DNA from: Rhodococcoides kyotonense
GTDB taxonomy: Bacteria > Actinomycetota > Actinomycetes > Mycobacteriales > Mycobacteriaceae
NCBI RefSeq assembly: GCF_900188125.1
Contig: NZ_FZOW01000002.1
Span: 372,001 to 436,000 of the forward strand
DNA length: 64,000 bases
Reading direction: 5' to 3'
The notes beneath the pieces were generated by a model. That model saw nothing but the letters and a program-made list of their open reading frames with translations. It was not told the origin of the DNA and searched no databases. Positions 1 through 8,905 of the stretch are shown here, one piece after another. How positions within the stretch are numbered: position 1 is the stretch's first letter; every line of letters begins with the position of its first letter. Position numbers and translations under genes: made by a program.

Positions 1-1788
1 GATCACGACGCGACGCATCTGCCCGCCGCTCAGCGAGTCGATGTCGCGTCCCGCCAGTATGCGGTCGAGGCCAACGGCGTCCATCGCGTAGGCCACGTGT
101 GCGGAACCGACTTCGGGGCCACCGGCGGCTTCGATGTCCTCGGACACGGTCCGGCGTTGGAGTTGCAGACGCGAATGCTGGAATGCGAGACCTACGGCGC
201 CGACGTCGCGGGAGATCGGCGACCCGTCGAACATCGCGGTTCCGGTCGAGGGGGTTGTCAATCCGGCGAGAATCCAAGCAAGCGTGGACTTTCCGGATCC
301 GTTGCCGCCCAGAACGAGAATGCCGTCACCTTGTCGCACGGTGAGGTCGAGGCCGTTGAGGGCTTTCTGCGACCACGGTGTGCGGCGGTTGTAGGTGTGT
401 TCGACGTCGCTGAGATTCAGCAGCGGTGCGCCGGCGCGGAAGGTGGTCGTGTCGTCGAGGTAGCGGGCACGCATCCATCCGGGGGTGTGCTCGACCTGTC
501 TGCCGCCGTCGAGATGTACGACGCGGTCCGCAGCGGTCGTCTCCGATTCCTGGTGCGTGACAAGGACAACCGACATTCGATGACGCTTCGGTAGACCGGC
601 CAGCAACGCGACGAGGCTGGCTCGGCCGTCGGCGTCGACCATCGACGTCGCTTCGTCGGCTATGAGCAACGCGGGGCGTCTGGCCAGCGCCGCGGCCACT
701 GCGAGTCGTTGCATCTCTCCGCCCGACAGCGACGCGGTTTCACGTGGACCCATTCCGGCGAGACCGACCTCCGTGAGAATGGCCTCGACGTCGGTGTCGG
801 CATCGGGCGCGAGACCCCAGACGACGTCGTCGGCGACTCGGCTTCCGAGGATCTGGCTTTCCGGGCGTTGAAGCACGACGGCTGTGCCACCCACCTGCCC
901 GAGACCGGCGATGCCTGGGCGTTCGACGGTGCCCGACGTGGGCGTTCGGCCGGCCAGGATTCTGGCGAGCGTGGACTTTCCGGACCCGTTGTGCCCGACG
1001 ACGGCCACGAACTCCCCGTAGTCGATGGTCAGATCGATAGCGTGCAACGCATCGACGTGCGCACCGTCGTATCGAAAACGGATGTCGTGCAAACGAATCG
1101 GAAGCGGGCCGATCTCACCGTCACCGCCTGAAGGCAGATGGTCGACGACGGGAATGGTCGCGAGCCGGTCGAGAACGGCCCCGAGAATGAGCCACGTGAA
1201 CAGGGCAGCGCCGATGATGCTGATGCTCATCGTGCCGAGGATCCACCACCACCAGTTGTCGATCACGGCGCCGACGCTCGACCGTACGACGTCGGCCGTC
1301 GACACGAGAACATCGGTTCGCGACATCAGCCGCGCGACGCCTTCGATGGTGTTCTCGATCGTCCGAAGAAACAGCGTTCGGAGCGGTGTCAGAATCCAGA
1401 GCACGAGAACGGTGAGCAATCCGAGGGCAGGACCGACGATCGACGCGGTACCCAGGACCGACAACAGGCCGTGCCCTCGACGCTTCGCCCGCCCGACCAT
1501 GCCGCCGAGCAGTGCCGACGTCGCCACCGTGATGGCCGTCGTCGTGCCTGCCGCGACGAACGCGACGAGCGTGCCCGCGACCGCTGCCGATACGAGCGCT
1601 CGCGTGCGGTGACGCTGCGCCACGACCGCCATCGGCACCGCGGCCACGATCTGCAATGCGGTCGCCAGGGGCACGACCATCGCGACGACGGACAACGCAA
1701 CGGAGAAGCTGCTCATGACCGCTGCCGTGGCCAACTCGGCAGGCGTCAGTACCGACGGCCTGTCTCGGACACGGGGGTTCTCGCTCAC
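1..1788 (-). CDS. ECF-type ABC transporter protein: membrane domain fused to two ATPase domains (3' end outside window)
   Basis: Read on the minus strand from a GTG at 1788, the first ~200 residues are hydrophobic (S-component or membrane-like), followed by two ABC ATPase domains. Domain 1 has Walker A GHNGSGKSTLA (about 963-1000), signature LSGGEMQR (about 708-735) and Walker B IADEATSM (about 640-665). Domain 2 has Walker A GGNGSGKSTLA (about 280-315) and signature LSGGQMRR (about 1-40). Its Walker B and C-terminus lie beyond base 1. About 596 codons are visible. The membrane-ABC-ABC order resembles mycobacterial Rv2326c, thought to energise an energy-coupling-factor vitamin or metal importer with an EcfT partner, which would lie outside the window. 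Substrate unknown. No clear Shine-Dalgarno precedes the GTG; an ATG at 1716 is the alternative start. Confidence 0.8.
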   Translation of the reverse strand, partial: MSENPRVRDRPSVLTPAELATAAVMSSFSVALSVVAMVVPLATALQIVAAVPMAVVAQRHRTRALVSAAVAGTLVAFVAAGTTTAITVATSALLGGMVGRAKRRGHGLLSVLGTASIVGPALGLLTVLVLWILTPLRTLFLRTIENTIEGVARLMSRTDVLVSTADVVRSSVGAVIDNWWWWILGTMSISIIGAALFTWLILGAVLDRLATIPVVDHLPSGGDGEIGPLPIRLHDIRFRYDGAHVDALHAIDLTIDYGEFVAVVGHNGSGKSTLARILAGRTPTSGTVERPGIAGLGQVGGTAVVLQRPESQILGSRVADDVVWGLAPDADTDVEAILTEVGLAGMGPRETASLSGGEMQRLAVAAALARRPALLIADEATSMVDADGRASLVALLAGLPKRHRMSVVLVTHQESETTAADRVVHLDGGRQVEHTPGWMRARYLDDTTTFRAGAPLLNLSDVEHTYNRRTPWSQKALNGLDLTVRQGDGILVLGGNGSGKSTLAWILAGLTTPSTGTAMFDGSPISRDVGAVGLAFQHSRLQLQRRTVSEDIEAAGGPEVGSAHVAYAMDAVGLDRILAGRDIDSLSGGQMRRVVI

Positions 1789-1844
1789 TTGTTCAGTGTG
1801 CCAGCAAGCGGCATAGACTCTGCACAACGAGAGAGGCGTCAGCA

Positions 1845-2297
1845 GTGATCACCGTGGACGAAGAAAACTGGGACACGCCCGTCGGCGCCCAATTGCGTGC
1901 GGCTCAACGAGCCGAACTGGATGCGCGGTACGGCAACAGCAGTCACGAACCGGGCGTCGCGCCGAGCGCCGACGACATCGCGGTCTTCGTCGTCGCGCGC
2001 GACGACGATACGGTCGGAATCGGGTGTGGCGCACTTCGCTTGCTCGGCGACGGCGAAGCAGAGATCAAGCGCATGTACGTCATCCCCGCCGAGCGCGGAG
2101 GAGGCGCTGCTGTCGCCATCCTCCGCGAGCTCGAGACGTGGGCGCGCATCCGGGGGATCCGCGTCCTCAAGCTGGAAACGGGATCGGGTCAACCCGATGC
2201 CGTCAGGTTCTACGAACGCGAAGGCTATTCACAGATCGACGCGTTCGGGCCGTACGCAGCGGAGCCGACGTCGCTCTGCTACGCACGAACCCTGTGA
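1845..2297 (+). CDS. GNAT-family N-acetyltransferase
   Basis: 150 residues with the GNAT fold. After a variable N-terminal half comes the strand IKRMYVIPAERGGG (about residues 77-90), which matches motif A with the acetyl-CoA pyrophosphate loop (RGGGAA). A C-terminal part ending in ...AVRFYEREGY follows, the typical motif B. It should move an acetyl group from acetyl-CoA to an amine; the substrate cannot be inferred. The GTG start at 1845 follows GAGAGG at 1831-1836 at suitable spacing. The gene is divergent from the ABC gene upstream and convergent, 8 bp apart, with the helicase downstream. It lies alone, so no pathway is indicated. Confidence 0.85.
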   Translation: MITVDEENWDTPVGAQLRAAQRAELDARYGNSSHEPGVAPSADDIAVFVVARDDDTVGIGCGALRLLGDGEAEIKRMYVIPAERGGGAAVAILRELETWARIRGIRVLKLETGSGQPDAVRFYEREGYSQIDAFGPYAAEPTSLCYARTL

Positions 2298-2305
2298 CCG
2301 ACGAG

Positions 2306-3697
2306 TCAGCGTGAGCGCTGGCTCGTTGCAGGTCCGGCCGGGCGACGGCGACGGCCTCCGCCGGCTGCGTGCTGACGTCCGTCGCCACCGGCAGTGGCTG
2401 CCGTACCGGACCCGCGGCTGGAGCGTCCGCGCGGGTTACCGCCACGAGCATTTCCGCCACGTCCGGAACCGTTGTGCGGCTTGGCTTGTCGCTGCGGCTG
2501 CGGTGCAGCCTTGGGGGCTGGCTCGACATACGCCGCGCGCTCGCCGACCAGCCGAGCGACCTCGGGTGAGTCGGAGGTGACGCGAATCGGCGTCACTTTG
2601 ATGTCGGCCTTGCGCAACAGAACTGCGGTGTCCTTACGCTGTTCCGGCAGCACGACGGTGACGACGTCACCTGCACTTCCGGCACGCGCGGTACGACCGG
2701 ACCGGTGCAGGTACGCCTTGTGCTCGGCAGGCGGATCGACGTGCACGACGAGTGCGACATCGTCGACGTGCACTCCACGGGCGGCGACGTCGGTGGCGAC
2801 GAGAACCCGTGCATCACCGGACGAGAACGCCAGCAGGTTACGGTCACGTGCCGACTGAGACAGGTTGCCGTGCAGATCGACCGACGGAATTCCGGCGTCC
2901 GTCAACTGCTTCGCAAGCTTGCGTGCCTGATGCTTGGTGCGCATGAACAGGATTCGACGACCCGTCCCCGACGCCAGGGTGTGGACGAGCTTCTTCTTCG
3001 CCTCGACGCCGTCGACCTCGAACACGTTGTGCGTCATGGCCGCAACCGGTGAGGTGGCTTCGTCCACCGAGTGGGTGACCTGATCGGTGAGGAATCGCTT
3101 GACGAGCTTGTCGACACCGTTGTCCAGCGTTGCGGAGAACAGCAGACGCTGGCCCTTCGCCGGTGTGGCAGAGAGGATTCGCGTCACACCCGGGAGGAAC
3201 CCGAGGTCGGCCATGTGGTCGGCCTCGTCGAGGACCGTGATCTCGACGCTCTCGAGGCTGACGTAGCGCTGCTTCATCAGATCTTCGAGTCGACCGGGGC
3301 ACGCGACGACGATGTCGACGCCTGCACTGAGTGCGGTCACCTGACGGTTCTGCGAGACACCACCGAAGATGGTGGTGACCTTCATCGAATAGGCAGCGGC
3401 GAGCGGTTCGATCGCGGCGGCGATCTGGGTGGCCAGCTCACGCGTCGGCGACAGGATCAGTCCGCGGGGACGACCTGCGCGGCGGCGTCCGTTCGCGCTG
3501 TCGGCGAGGCGGGCGACCATCGGGATGGAGAACGCCAAGGTCTTGCCGCTTCCGGTCTTACCGCGCCCGAGGACGTCGCGTCCTGCAAGCGTGTCGGGCA
3601 GGGTGTCTGCCTGGATGGGGAAGGGCTCGGTCTTGCCTTGAGCGGAAAGAACTTCGGCGAGTGCGGTCGGCACGCCGAACGAAGCAAACGTAGTCAT
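2306..3697 (-). CDS. DEAD-box ATP-dependent RNA helicase
   Basis: 463 residues with the helicase motifs in order: Q-motif region FPIQ (26-29), Walker A KTGSGKT (47-53), PTREL (84-88), DEAD (157-160), SAT (188-190), and HRSGRTARAG (331-340) in the RecA-like C-domain. From about residue 410 the tail is rich in Arg, Gly and Gln (RGG-like), as in RhlE/CsdA-type actinobacterial helicases that remodel rRNA or mRNA in the cold. I chose the ATG at 3697 because family homology begins there. The same frame stays open upstream to 4183, but that part is not helicase-like. The 253-bp leader up to the HNH gene stop may be an untranslated regulatory leader, as is common for cold-responsive helicases (inference). 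Confidence 0.92.
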   Translation of the reverse strand: MTTFASFGVPTALAEVLSAQGKTEPFPIQADTLPDTLAGRDVLGRGKTGSGKTLAFSIPMVARLADSANGRRRAGRPRGLILSPTRELATQIAAAIEPLAAAYSMKVTTIFGGVSQNRQVTALSAGVDIVVACPGRLEDLMKQRYVSLESVEITVLDEADHMADLGFLPGVTRILSATPAKGQRLLFSATLDNGVDKLVKRFLTDQVTHSVDEATSPVAAMTHNVFEVDGVEAKKKLVHTLASGTGRRILFMRTKHQARKLAKQLTDAGIPSVDLHGNLSQSARDRNLLAFSSGDARVLVATDVAARGVHVDDVALVVHVDPPAEHKAYLHRSGRTARAGSAGDVVTVVLPEQRKDTAVLLRKADIKVTPIRVTSDSPEVARLVGERAAYVEPAPKAAPQPQRQAKPHNGSGRGGNARGGNPRGRSSRGSGTAATAGGDGRQHAAGGGRRRRPAGPATSQRSR

Positions 3698-3950
3698 GAA
3701 GGGTGATGCGCCTTTCGGGCAGGGTAATGCACCCATGGGCGGCAGCCCGAGAATGCATAGGGTGGCGAGACTGCCGGTGGGCAGTATCGATCGCCGTAAG
3801 AAAAGCCTGTGCAGGGTGCACATGGACAACGCGGCCGGAGCCGGGCGGAAGTAGAAGCATTCCACGACGTCTGACGAGCAGCTACGCGCGCCATCGTTCA
3901 GTGTAACGGGTGCGGTGGGGCTTTCCATTCCCGAGTGACGCATCAGGCAC

Positions 3951-5300
3951 TCACGCGGCCCGAAGGTCGATGTGGATGTCGTGTTCGATGAACGACACGT
4001 AATGCTTGACCACCGGCATCGGCGGTGCCTCCGAGCTGTACTGGTGCCCGGTCGGGGTCTCGAAATCGTAGACGTGCACCACGCCGTACTTCGTGGGACG
4101 GGGTGCCGACGACCAGCCTTCGGCCTCCTTGGCGTGATTGCACGCCGCACACAGCCCTGCACCGTTGTCGGCGCTGGTCTCACCCCCGCGGGCGTGCGCT
4201 CTGATGTGGTCGTGATGTCGTATCGGCGCGTCGCACCACGGTGTTCGGCATGTTCGATCGCGGATGTCGATCAGCCTGGCCAACGCGGTGGGGAAGCGCC
4301 GCGACTTGGATTCCATCGCGGTGAGCGCTCCGGTCCCAGGAGCGGCGTACACCCTGCGTAACTCCACTGTGCTGTCGGCCTCGGACGCCTCGCGGACGAG
4401 ATGTCGTGCGATAGGCGCCGGAATGTCGCCGTATCCGGCGAGGTGGGCGGGGTTGCCTCCGTTCGACAGCAGCGAGTCGTCGGAGATCACGAGGTTGACC
4501 GTCACCTGCGCGCCGGCCTTCGCCGACGCGGCGCCGGTGATGCGTTGGTAGGCGAGGTCGGCCATGATCTGGTCTCGCGTCCGAGTCTCTTCGCCGACGC
4601 CCACCATCGAATCGGCGTCGCGTTTCAGGGTCGCCCACATAGCCACTGCACGATCCATGGAAGTCAGCGTCGTGAACTGGCACATGAAATCGGGCTGTGG
4701 ACGAGTACTGGTGCGCCGCTGCGAGAAGGCTTTCGCGCGCTTCTTCACGACCGATGCAGGATCGAGTTCCGCAGCCAGGGCACGAGCTTTGGCCTCGATT
4801 GCTTTGTCGCCGAGGCCTTTCAACGTGCCGACATCCTGACACAGTCGCTTGTCGATCTCCCGCCGATCCTCCACCGTCAGGCATGCGGTTTCGCGTGCGA
4901 GGAGAGTTACCCGCCACTCGTTGAGCTCGCCGGCCAGTAGACGCTGGTGAGTATGTGGCATCTCGTGAACCAATGACTGGGCGAGTCCTAGGAATCTGCC
5001 GCCCTTGTTCGGAGACTCACGGCGCGCCAGTCCGATCTGTGAAGCAATTCCTTTGTGCCACTGTGCCTTCGGGAGACCGGCTTCACGGCGTGTGGTCGCG
5101 ATAGCTGTCGCCACAGCGTCGGTTGCGGTTGCTTGCACTGCTGCGCAGGCGCTCTTGACAGTCTCGAGCGCGGAGATCAGGTCGATACCTGCTGCCGCAT
5201 CGGCCAGGTCGATCGCTTGCTGTATTCGGGATGCGAATGCCAGCACCTCTGCTGCTGTGAGTCGTGTATCGACAACCGCAACGGCATCGACTGTCCCCAC
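3951..5300 (-). CDS. DUF222/13E12-family HNH endonuclease-like protein, SOS-controlled
   Basis: About 449 residues. The N-terminal two thirds is the helical DUF222 region of the REP13E12 family. The C-terminal HNH nuclease module spans about residues 350-396, with paired cysteines (CRTPWC, then LCAACNHAK) around the DHIRAHARGG core. These proteins are common in actinobacteria and often associated with mobile or repeated DNA; the biological role is not settled. The frame is open up to 5639, but GTG at 5300 is the best start. It sits 16 bp downstream of a perfect LexA operator (5317-5332) and is preceded by GGGGG at 5304-5309. TTG at 5312 is an alternative. Regulation by LexA is therefore strongly suggested. 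Confidence 0.85.
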   Translation of the reverse strand: MGTVDAVAVVDTRLTAAEVLAFASRIQQAIDLADAAAGIDLISALETVKSACAAVQATATDAVATAIATTRREAGLPKAQWHKGIASQIGLARRESPNKGGRFLGLAQSLVHEMPHTHQRLLAGELNEWRVTLLARETACLTVEDRREIDKRLCQDVGTLKGLGDKAIEAKARALAAELDPASVVKKRAKAFSQRRTSTRPQPDFMCQFTTLTSMDRAVAMWATLKRDADSMVGVGEETRTRDQIMADLAYQRITGAASAKAGAQVTVNLVISDDSLLSNGGNPAHLAGYGDIPAPIARHLVREASEADSTVELRRVYAAPGTGALTAMESKSRRFPTALARLIDIRDRTCRTPWCDAPIRHHDHIRAHARGGETSADNGAGLCAACNHAKEAEGWSSAPRPTKYGVVHVYDFETPTGHQYSSEAPPMPVVKHYVSFIEHDIHIDLRAA

Positions 5301-5316
5301 GAGATCCCCCAATCTC

Positions 5317-5332
5317 TCGAACTCATGTTCGA
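5317..5332 (-). promoter_or_regulatory. LexA (SOS) box
   Basis: TCGAAC-TCAT-GTTCGA is a perfect match to the mycobacterial/actinobacterial LexA consensus TCGAAC-N4-GTTCGA. It lies just upstream of the chosen start of the HNH gene, where bound LexA would block transcription until DNA damage. Several M. tuberculosis 13E12-family genes are recalled as LexA targets. Confidence 0.85.
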
Positions 5333-5716
5333 ATTTAGCAAAAGAGTGCCGTGTTGGCAATCGTTGTTGAAGTTGGGAAGACTTCACGACCACCCTGGCC
5401 AATTGGTGTGACGGGACGGTTCGATTAGCGTCAGATGGCAACCAGGTCTCATGTTGCGGTGAGTTTGTGGGTTGAAGGTGGCCTCGGTAGCGCAGCACTA
5501 TCGCCGGAGGCAACCGCATCAGGGGTGGCAAGCCCGTCTCGTCGTATCGGGCGCGGTGGACCGAGAAGGCAAGCGACGAGAACGGGCGACCAATCCCCTT
5601 CGGTGCGGCTCGGCCCGGTGGTCGAGTCAGAGAAGTCAACCGACAACACCCGTTCTGCTCGAAGGAAGTAGCCCGGGAGTACTGCGACGATCTAAACGCT
5701 CACCGGCACAAAGTAG
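5333..5716. other. Stretch with no recognisable gene
   Basis: This region between the SOS box and the integrase remnant has open frames on both strands, including an upstream extension of the HNH frame, but none resembles a known protein. It may hold the promoter of the HNH gene and scarred DNA from a past insertion. Confidence 0.5.
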
Positions 5717-5992
5717 TTGCTGCGTCGCCCTCGGAACTGCGACTGGGAGATCAGGCAATTCGCCCAGCAGTACTTCGAGGAGTTGGCTGGGTCGTTGAAG
5801 CCGAGGTATGCCCGGGAGACCGAAGCCGTCTACAGGCGCTACATCGCAGACGCCTTCGCCACGCGGGCCGTCGCGTCGATTACTGCCGCCGACACTCGCC
5901 GATTCCGGGCCGACCTGGTAGGTCCGCGACCGAAGCGTAGCTACCGACCCCGGCGAGCCGGTGGAGATGGTTACGTTGGCGAGGACGGATAA
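5717..5992 (+). pseudogene. Remnant of a tyrosine recombinase (integrase) core-binding domain
   Basis: This 91-residue frame reads like the SAM-like core-binding domain of phage-type integrases. Key segments are FAQQYFEELAGSLKPRYARE, then a Y-R-R-Y stretch, then SITAADTRRFRADLVG; compare the usual pattern 'slkprTl..yr..l...f..r.v.sIt..d.r.fra.l'. The catalytic domain with its R-H-R-Y residues is absent, and a stop follows soon after. It lies 100 bp from the 3' end of tRNA-Arg(CCT), a classic integration site. The simplest reading is debris of an excised or decayed integrative element. Confidence 0.55.
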
Positions 5993-6091
5993 CTTCCCAG
6001 CTCACGCGTCAATCACGCGCCTTTCAGGCCTGGTGGGGTCGATTCGGTCCCGTGAACCGGGACTCACAGGAGCTCCAACTGCGGCTAGATG

Positions 6092-6167
6092 TGGTGCCCT
6101 CGGCAGGATTCGAACCTGCGACCTACCCTTTAGGAGAGGGTTGCTCTATCCCCTGAGCTACGAAGGC
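6092..6167 (-). tRNA. tRNA-Arg (anticodon CCT)
   Basis: The minus strand folds into a full cloverleaf. The acceptor stem GCCTTCG pairs with CGAGGGC (one G-U pair). The D arm is GCTC-AGGGGATA-GAGC. The anticodon stem ACCCT/AGGGT encloses the loop CTCCTAA, giving anticodon CCT, which reads AGG. The T arm is GCAGG-TTCGAAT-CCTGC. Discriminator A and encoded CCA (6092-6094) complete it. The 3' end faces the integrase remnant. Confidence 0.97.
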
Positions 6168-6237
6168 GCACGGTCAGGGTACCCGATGGAAACGACGTTC
6201 CCGGCGCCGAGGTCTCGCGACCCACCTGAACCGAAAA

Positions 6238-6265
6238 GAACCGCCCACACGAGTGTGGGCGGTTC
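6238..6265 (-). terminator. Rho-independent terminator of the PucR-type gene
   Basis: A perfect 13-bp stem, GAACCGCCCACAC / GTGTGGGCGGTTC, with a 2-base loop. On the minus strand it is followed by TTTT. It lies 136 bp past the stop of the PucR-type gene, upstream of tRNA-Arg on the same strand, and should separate the two units. Confidence 0.8.
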
Positions 6266-6400
6266 CTCGGTGACAGTGTCCGCCAGTGCGCCTCTCGGCA
6301 GGAGGCCGCTCGAAGCGGCAATGTGTTGGTACCCGGGGCATGGATCGAACACCGTCAGCGTGTGTAACTGTATGCCGTCCGGGACTATTCCCGCGACTGT

Positions 6401-7633
6401 CTACGCGGCTCCCTGCGATGCCTCGAGACGTCGGGCGACCAGGGCTGCCTGCAGGTGCCTGATGCCCGACGGGCGTGTGGGGTCGAACCCCGTGAGCTGC
6501 GCGATTCTCTTGAGCCGGTAATCGACGGTGTTGGTGTGCAGGTGCAGTTGGCGCGCCGAACGCTGCCGGTTGAGGTCGTGTGAGATGTGGATCTCCAGCG
6601 TCTCGAGCAGCTCGGGTGATGCGTCGAGCGGTTCGAGAATCTGGCGCAGGTGCCGACGACCCGGCCCGGGTCGCGTGAGTTGGTACTCGAGCACCAGATC
6701 GTCCATGCGGTACAGGGCAGGCGGGCGATGCAACTGGTGCGCGAGTACGAGTAGTTCGTGGACCTGGTCGGCGGCGGTGGGGATGTCGGCGATTGCCGAT
6801 TGTTCCGCGGTCGCGGTGACCGGCACCTCGGCTGCCGTGCTGATCCGGTGCACGAGCGCTTCGACCCATTCCTCGTCGTGCACACCGGGAATGAGGACGG
6901 TGCCACCTTCGGTGCTGAGCATGGACAGTGGCGTTCGGCCGCAGACGGTGGCCAGCTCCGCCTGCACGCGGCGCAACTTTCGACGGGCAGCGACGGTCTT
7001 CTGGATGGCCGGGTCGTTCTCGTCGGGATGCGGTGGCACGGACAACGCGAGGACGAGGTAACTGTCGGCCAGTTCGATTCCGCTCTGGCGTGCGAACGAC
7101 ACCGCGTTGTGGCCGCTGAGCAACGAGGACACCAGTGTGTGTGCCGCGGTGTGGTGCTCGCTCGCAACTGCCTGAAGCTCTTCCACGTAGCTCTTCGACG
7201 CCGCGATCGACACCTTCTCCGACAGCAGGACGAACACGCGTGCTGCTTCGATGAGGCTCTTCGCATCCCCGTCGCCAGCTCGTTTGGACACCAGGTTCCA
7301 GCCGATCTGAATGCCTTCGTGGTACACCGTCAGCACCGATTCGAGGGGGACACCCTCGCGTGCCCACTGGCTCGCCTTTGCTCGAAGTTCCGCCAGGTCG
7401 GCGTCGTTCGGAGCGCGGCGCTCGTCGAGCATCTGTACTGCGATACTGATGCACTTGACGGTGAATTCGGTGACGTCACCGTGCAGTTGCTCGCCCGGGA
7501 GAGACCCGCACGGAGTGTTGGCAGCGAAGTGGCCGACGAGCAGCCTCGCCACGGCACGGAAGTCGCGAAGCGGAGCAGATGCAGGCTCGCCCGCAACCAT
7601 GATTCCGAGGCTCGTCGTGTTGTGAACGGTCAC
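6401..7633 (-). CDS. PucR/CdaR-type transcriptional regulator
   Basis: 410 residues. The C-terminal ~60 residues carry the PucR helix-turn-helix (HTH_30), with the hallmark LHLHTNTVDYRLKRIAQLTG (about residues 360-380). The central part has a GGDEF-like fold with the sequence DSYLVLALSVPPHP. The N-terminal ~180 residues are helical and resemble the RsbRD N-terminal-like sensor often found in these actinobacterial regulators. The GTG start at 7633 is followed by TVHNTTS. Neighbours give no clear target; autoregulation, or control of the divergent desaturase-like gene 363 bp away, are possible. It is distinct from the CdaR gene at 39589, which has a sugar-diacid domain. Confidence 0.85.
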   Translation of the reverse strand: MTVHNTTSLGIMVAGEPASAPLRDFRAVARLLVGHFAANTPCGSLPGEQLHGDVTEFTVKCISIAVQMLDERRAPNDADLAELRAKASQWAREGVPLESVLTVYHEGIQIGWNLVSKRAGDGDAKSLIEAARVFVLLSEKVSIAASKSYVEELQAVASEHHTAAHTLVSSLLSGHNAVSFARQSGIELADSYLVLALSVPPHPDENDPAIQKTVAARRKLRRVQAELATVCGRTPLSMLSTEGGTVLIPGVHDEEWVEALVHRISTAAEVPVTATAEQSAIADIPTAADQVHELLVLAHQLHRPPALYRMDDLVLEYQLTRPGPGRRHLRQILEPLDASPELLETLEIHISHDLNRQRSARQLHLHTNTVDYRLKRIAQLTGFDPTRPSGIRHLQAALVARRLEASQGAA

Positions 7634-7996
7634 AGATCAGCCCTTCGTGTAGGAACTTCAGGTCTGGCGGAAACAAAGTTACCGGTGCGTATTATTGCTC
7701 ACTCACGTGATTTCGTATTCAAACTTCGACGAAATTTCCCCTGTTTCGTACCTCGAGTTTGTTTCCGACCCCCTTAACGGACTCGATCATAGGTTGTTAT
7801 CAACGCGTTATCCAGAGGTACGCCGAAACAACTTGTGAAGCCTCTCAACTGACGGTGAGGGGCCTTGCGACATTGCCTAAACAATCGAAATCCGGTTCCC
7901 AGCGTGGTGTTCCGGCGCCTACGTTCTGACGGTGCGGATCCGACGACGCCGAAGCACGGACCAGGGGGCGACGACCATCGATTCAGGGGGTAGAAC
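7634..7996. other. Divergent intergenic region with a hairpin
   Basis: This 363-bp, relatively A+T-rich spacer must hold the promoters of the PucR-type gene (minus) and the desaturase-like gene (plus). A hairpin GCCTCTCA / TGAGGGGC (7840-7847 with 7856-7863, one G-U pair) is the only clear structure. No coding frame or known riboswitch was recognised. Confidence 0.5.
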
Positions 7997-8866
7997 GTGC
8001 GCGGACAGGTGAGTCAACTGACGCTGCTCCGAGAGTTGGAGCCGACGATCGAGATGAAGCTGAGCGAGTACATCGACACATCGACGATCTGGGTCTCGTC
8101 CGACTATGTCGAACCTGAATTGTTCTGGAGCGCACCACGTTCCAGGCTGACCGAGACCGCGAAAGCTGCGCTGGTGACGACGCTGCTCACGCACAACAAT
8201 CATCAGTCGGTCTCCTCGCCCGCGGTCCACAGCGCATGGGTGTCGTGGACGTCGGCATGGTCCGACGAGAAATCGCGCCACGCGACGGCGATCGAGGACT
8301 ATCTGGTCGCCACTCGCAGCGTCGATCCCATTGCGCTCGACCGCGCTCGATTCCAATGCATGACCGTGGGGATCGCGTCGGCGATGGAAGGCGATCACCT
8401 TCTCCGTTCGATAGCGCACGCAACCATCGACGTCATGGCGACGATGGTCAGTCACCGAAACGCGGCGATCGAGTGCGCCGACCCCGTCGCCAGTGCTCTG
8501 CTCGGCCGCATCGTGTCCGATCAGGAACGTCAGGTCGAGTTCCTGCGTAGCGTCGCCGCGGCCGCTTTCGAAATCGTGCCCGCACAGACGGCGGCAGTCG
8601 TCACCGAAGTCATCATGAACTTCCAGATGCCCGGGAGCGGTCTGCCCGGCTTCGAACGCAGTTCGATGCTGATCGAGCGACACGGAATCTACGACCTGAG
8701 GCGCCACATCGACGAAGTGGTACGGCCGGCGTTGGCGTACTGGCGTTTCTTCGAGCGCAGTGACCTCGAACTGGGCGCTCGAAGTGCGGAGATCCTGTCC
8801 GATTTCCTGGCCGACCTCGAGACGCAGGCAACGTCGTTCGAGGCCAGAAGACTTCGCGCATCCTAG
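7997..8866 (+). CDS. Acyl-ACP desaturase (DesA)-like protein with a degenerate di-iron site
   Basis: 289 residues matching the mycobacterial DesA1/DesA2 family over its length (e.g. AIEDYLVATRSVDP at residues 98-111 against the usual 'ALREYLVVTREVDP'). The family uses two E-x-x-H motifs to hold a di-iron centre that desaturates acyl chains on acyl carrier protein. Here the first motif reads KSRH (92-95) and the second QERQ (176-179). Both glutamates and one histidine are therefore replaced, and helix 1 also lacks an obvious ligand. The protein may be a non-catalytic paralogue or bind acyl-ACP for another purpose. The GTG start follows a GGGGGT run. The next gene is a universal stress protein on the same strand, behind a hairpin. 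Confidence 0.8.
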   Translation: MRGQVSQLTLLRELEPTIEMKLSEYIDTSTIWVSSDYVEPELFWSAPRSRLTETAKAALVTTLLTHNNHQSVSSPAVHSAWVSWTSAWSDEKSRHATAIEDYLVATRSVDPIALDRARFQCMTVGIASAMEGDHLLRSIAHATIDVMATMVSHRNAAIECADPVASALLGRIVSDQERQVEFLRSVAAAAFEIVPAQTAAVVTEVIMNFQMPGSGLPGFERSSMLIERHGIYDLRRHIDEVVRPALAYWRFFERSDLELGARSAEILSDFLADLETQATSFEARRLRAS

Positions 8867-8905
8867 CTGCGCGAACAACAGAACCCCGGGGGGTCCGTGG
8901 GTGAA

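Noticed and set aside
3698-4183. N-terminal extension of the helicase frame
   Set aside because: It overlaps the HNH gene and has no helicase similarity; high GC keeps the frame open.
6320-6360. TTCGATC-containing stretch resembling a tRNA T-loop next to tRNA-Arg
   Set aside because: The bases on either side do not pair as a T stem and no cloverleaf can be drawn.
6174-7454. 426-residue minus-strand frame over the PucR gene
   Set aside because: Arg/Pro-rich shadow of the real gene in another frame.
7621-7640. CRP site TGTGAACGGTCACA at the PucR start
   Set aside because: The spacer is 4 bp instead of 6 and it overlaps the start codon.
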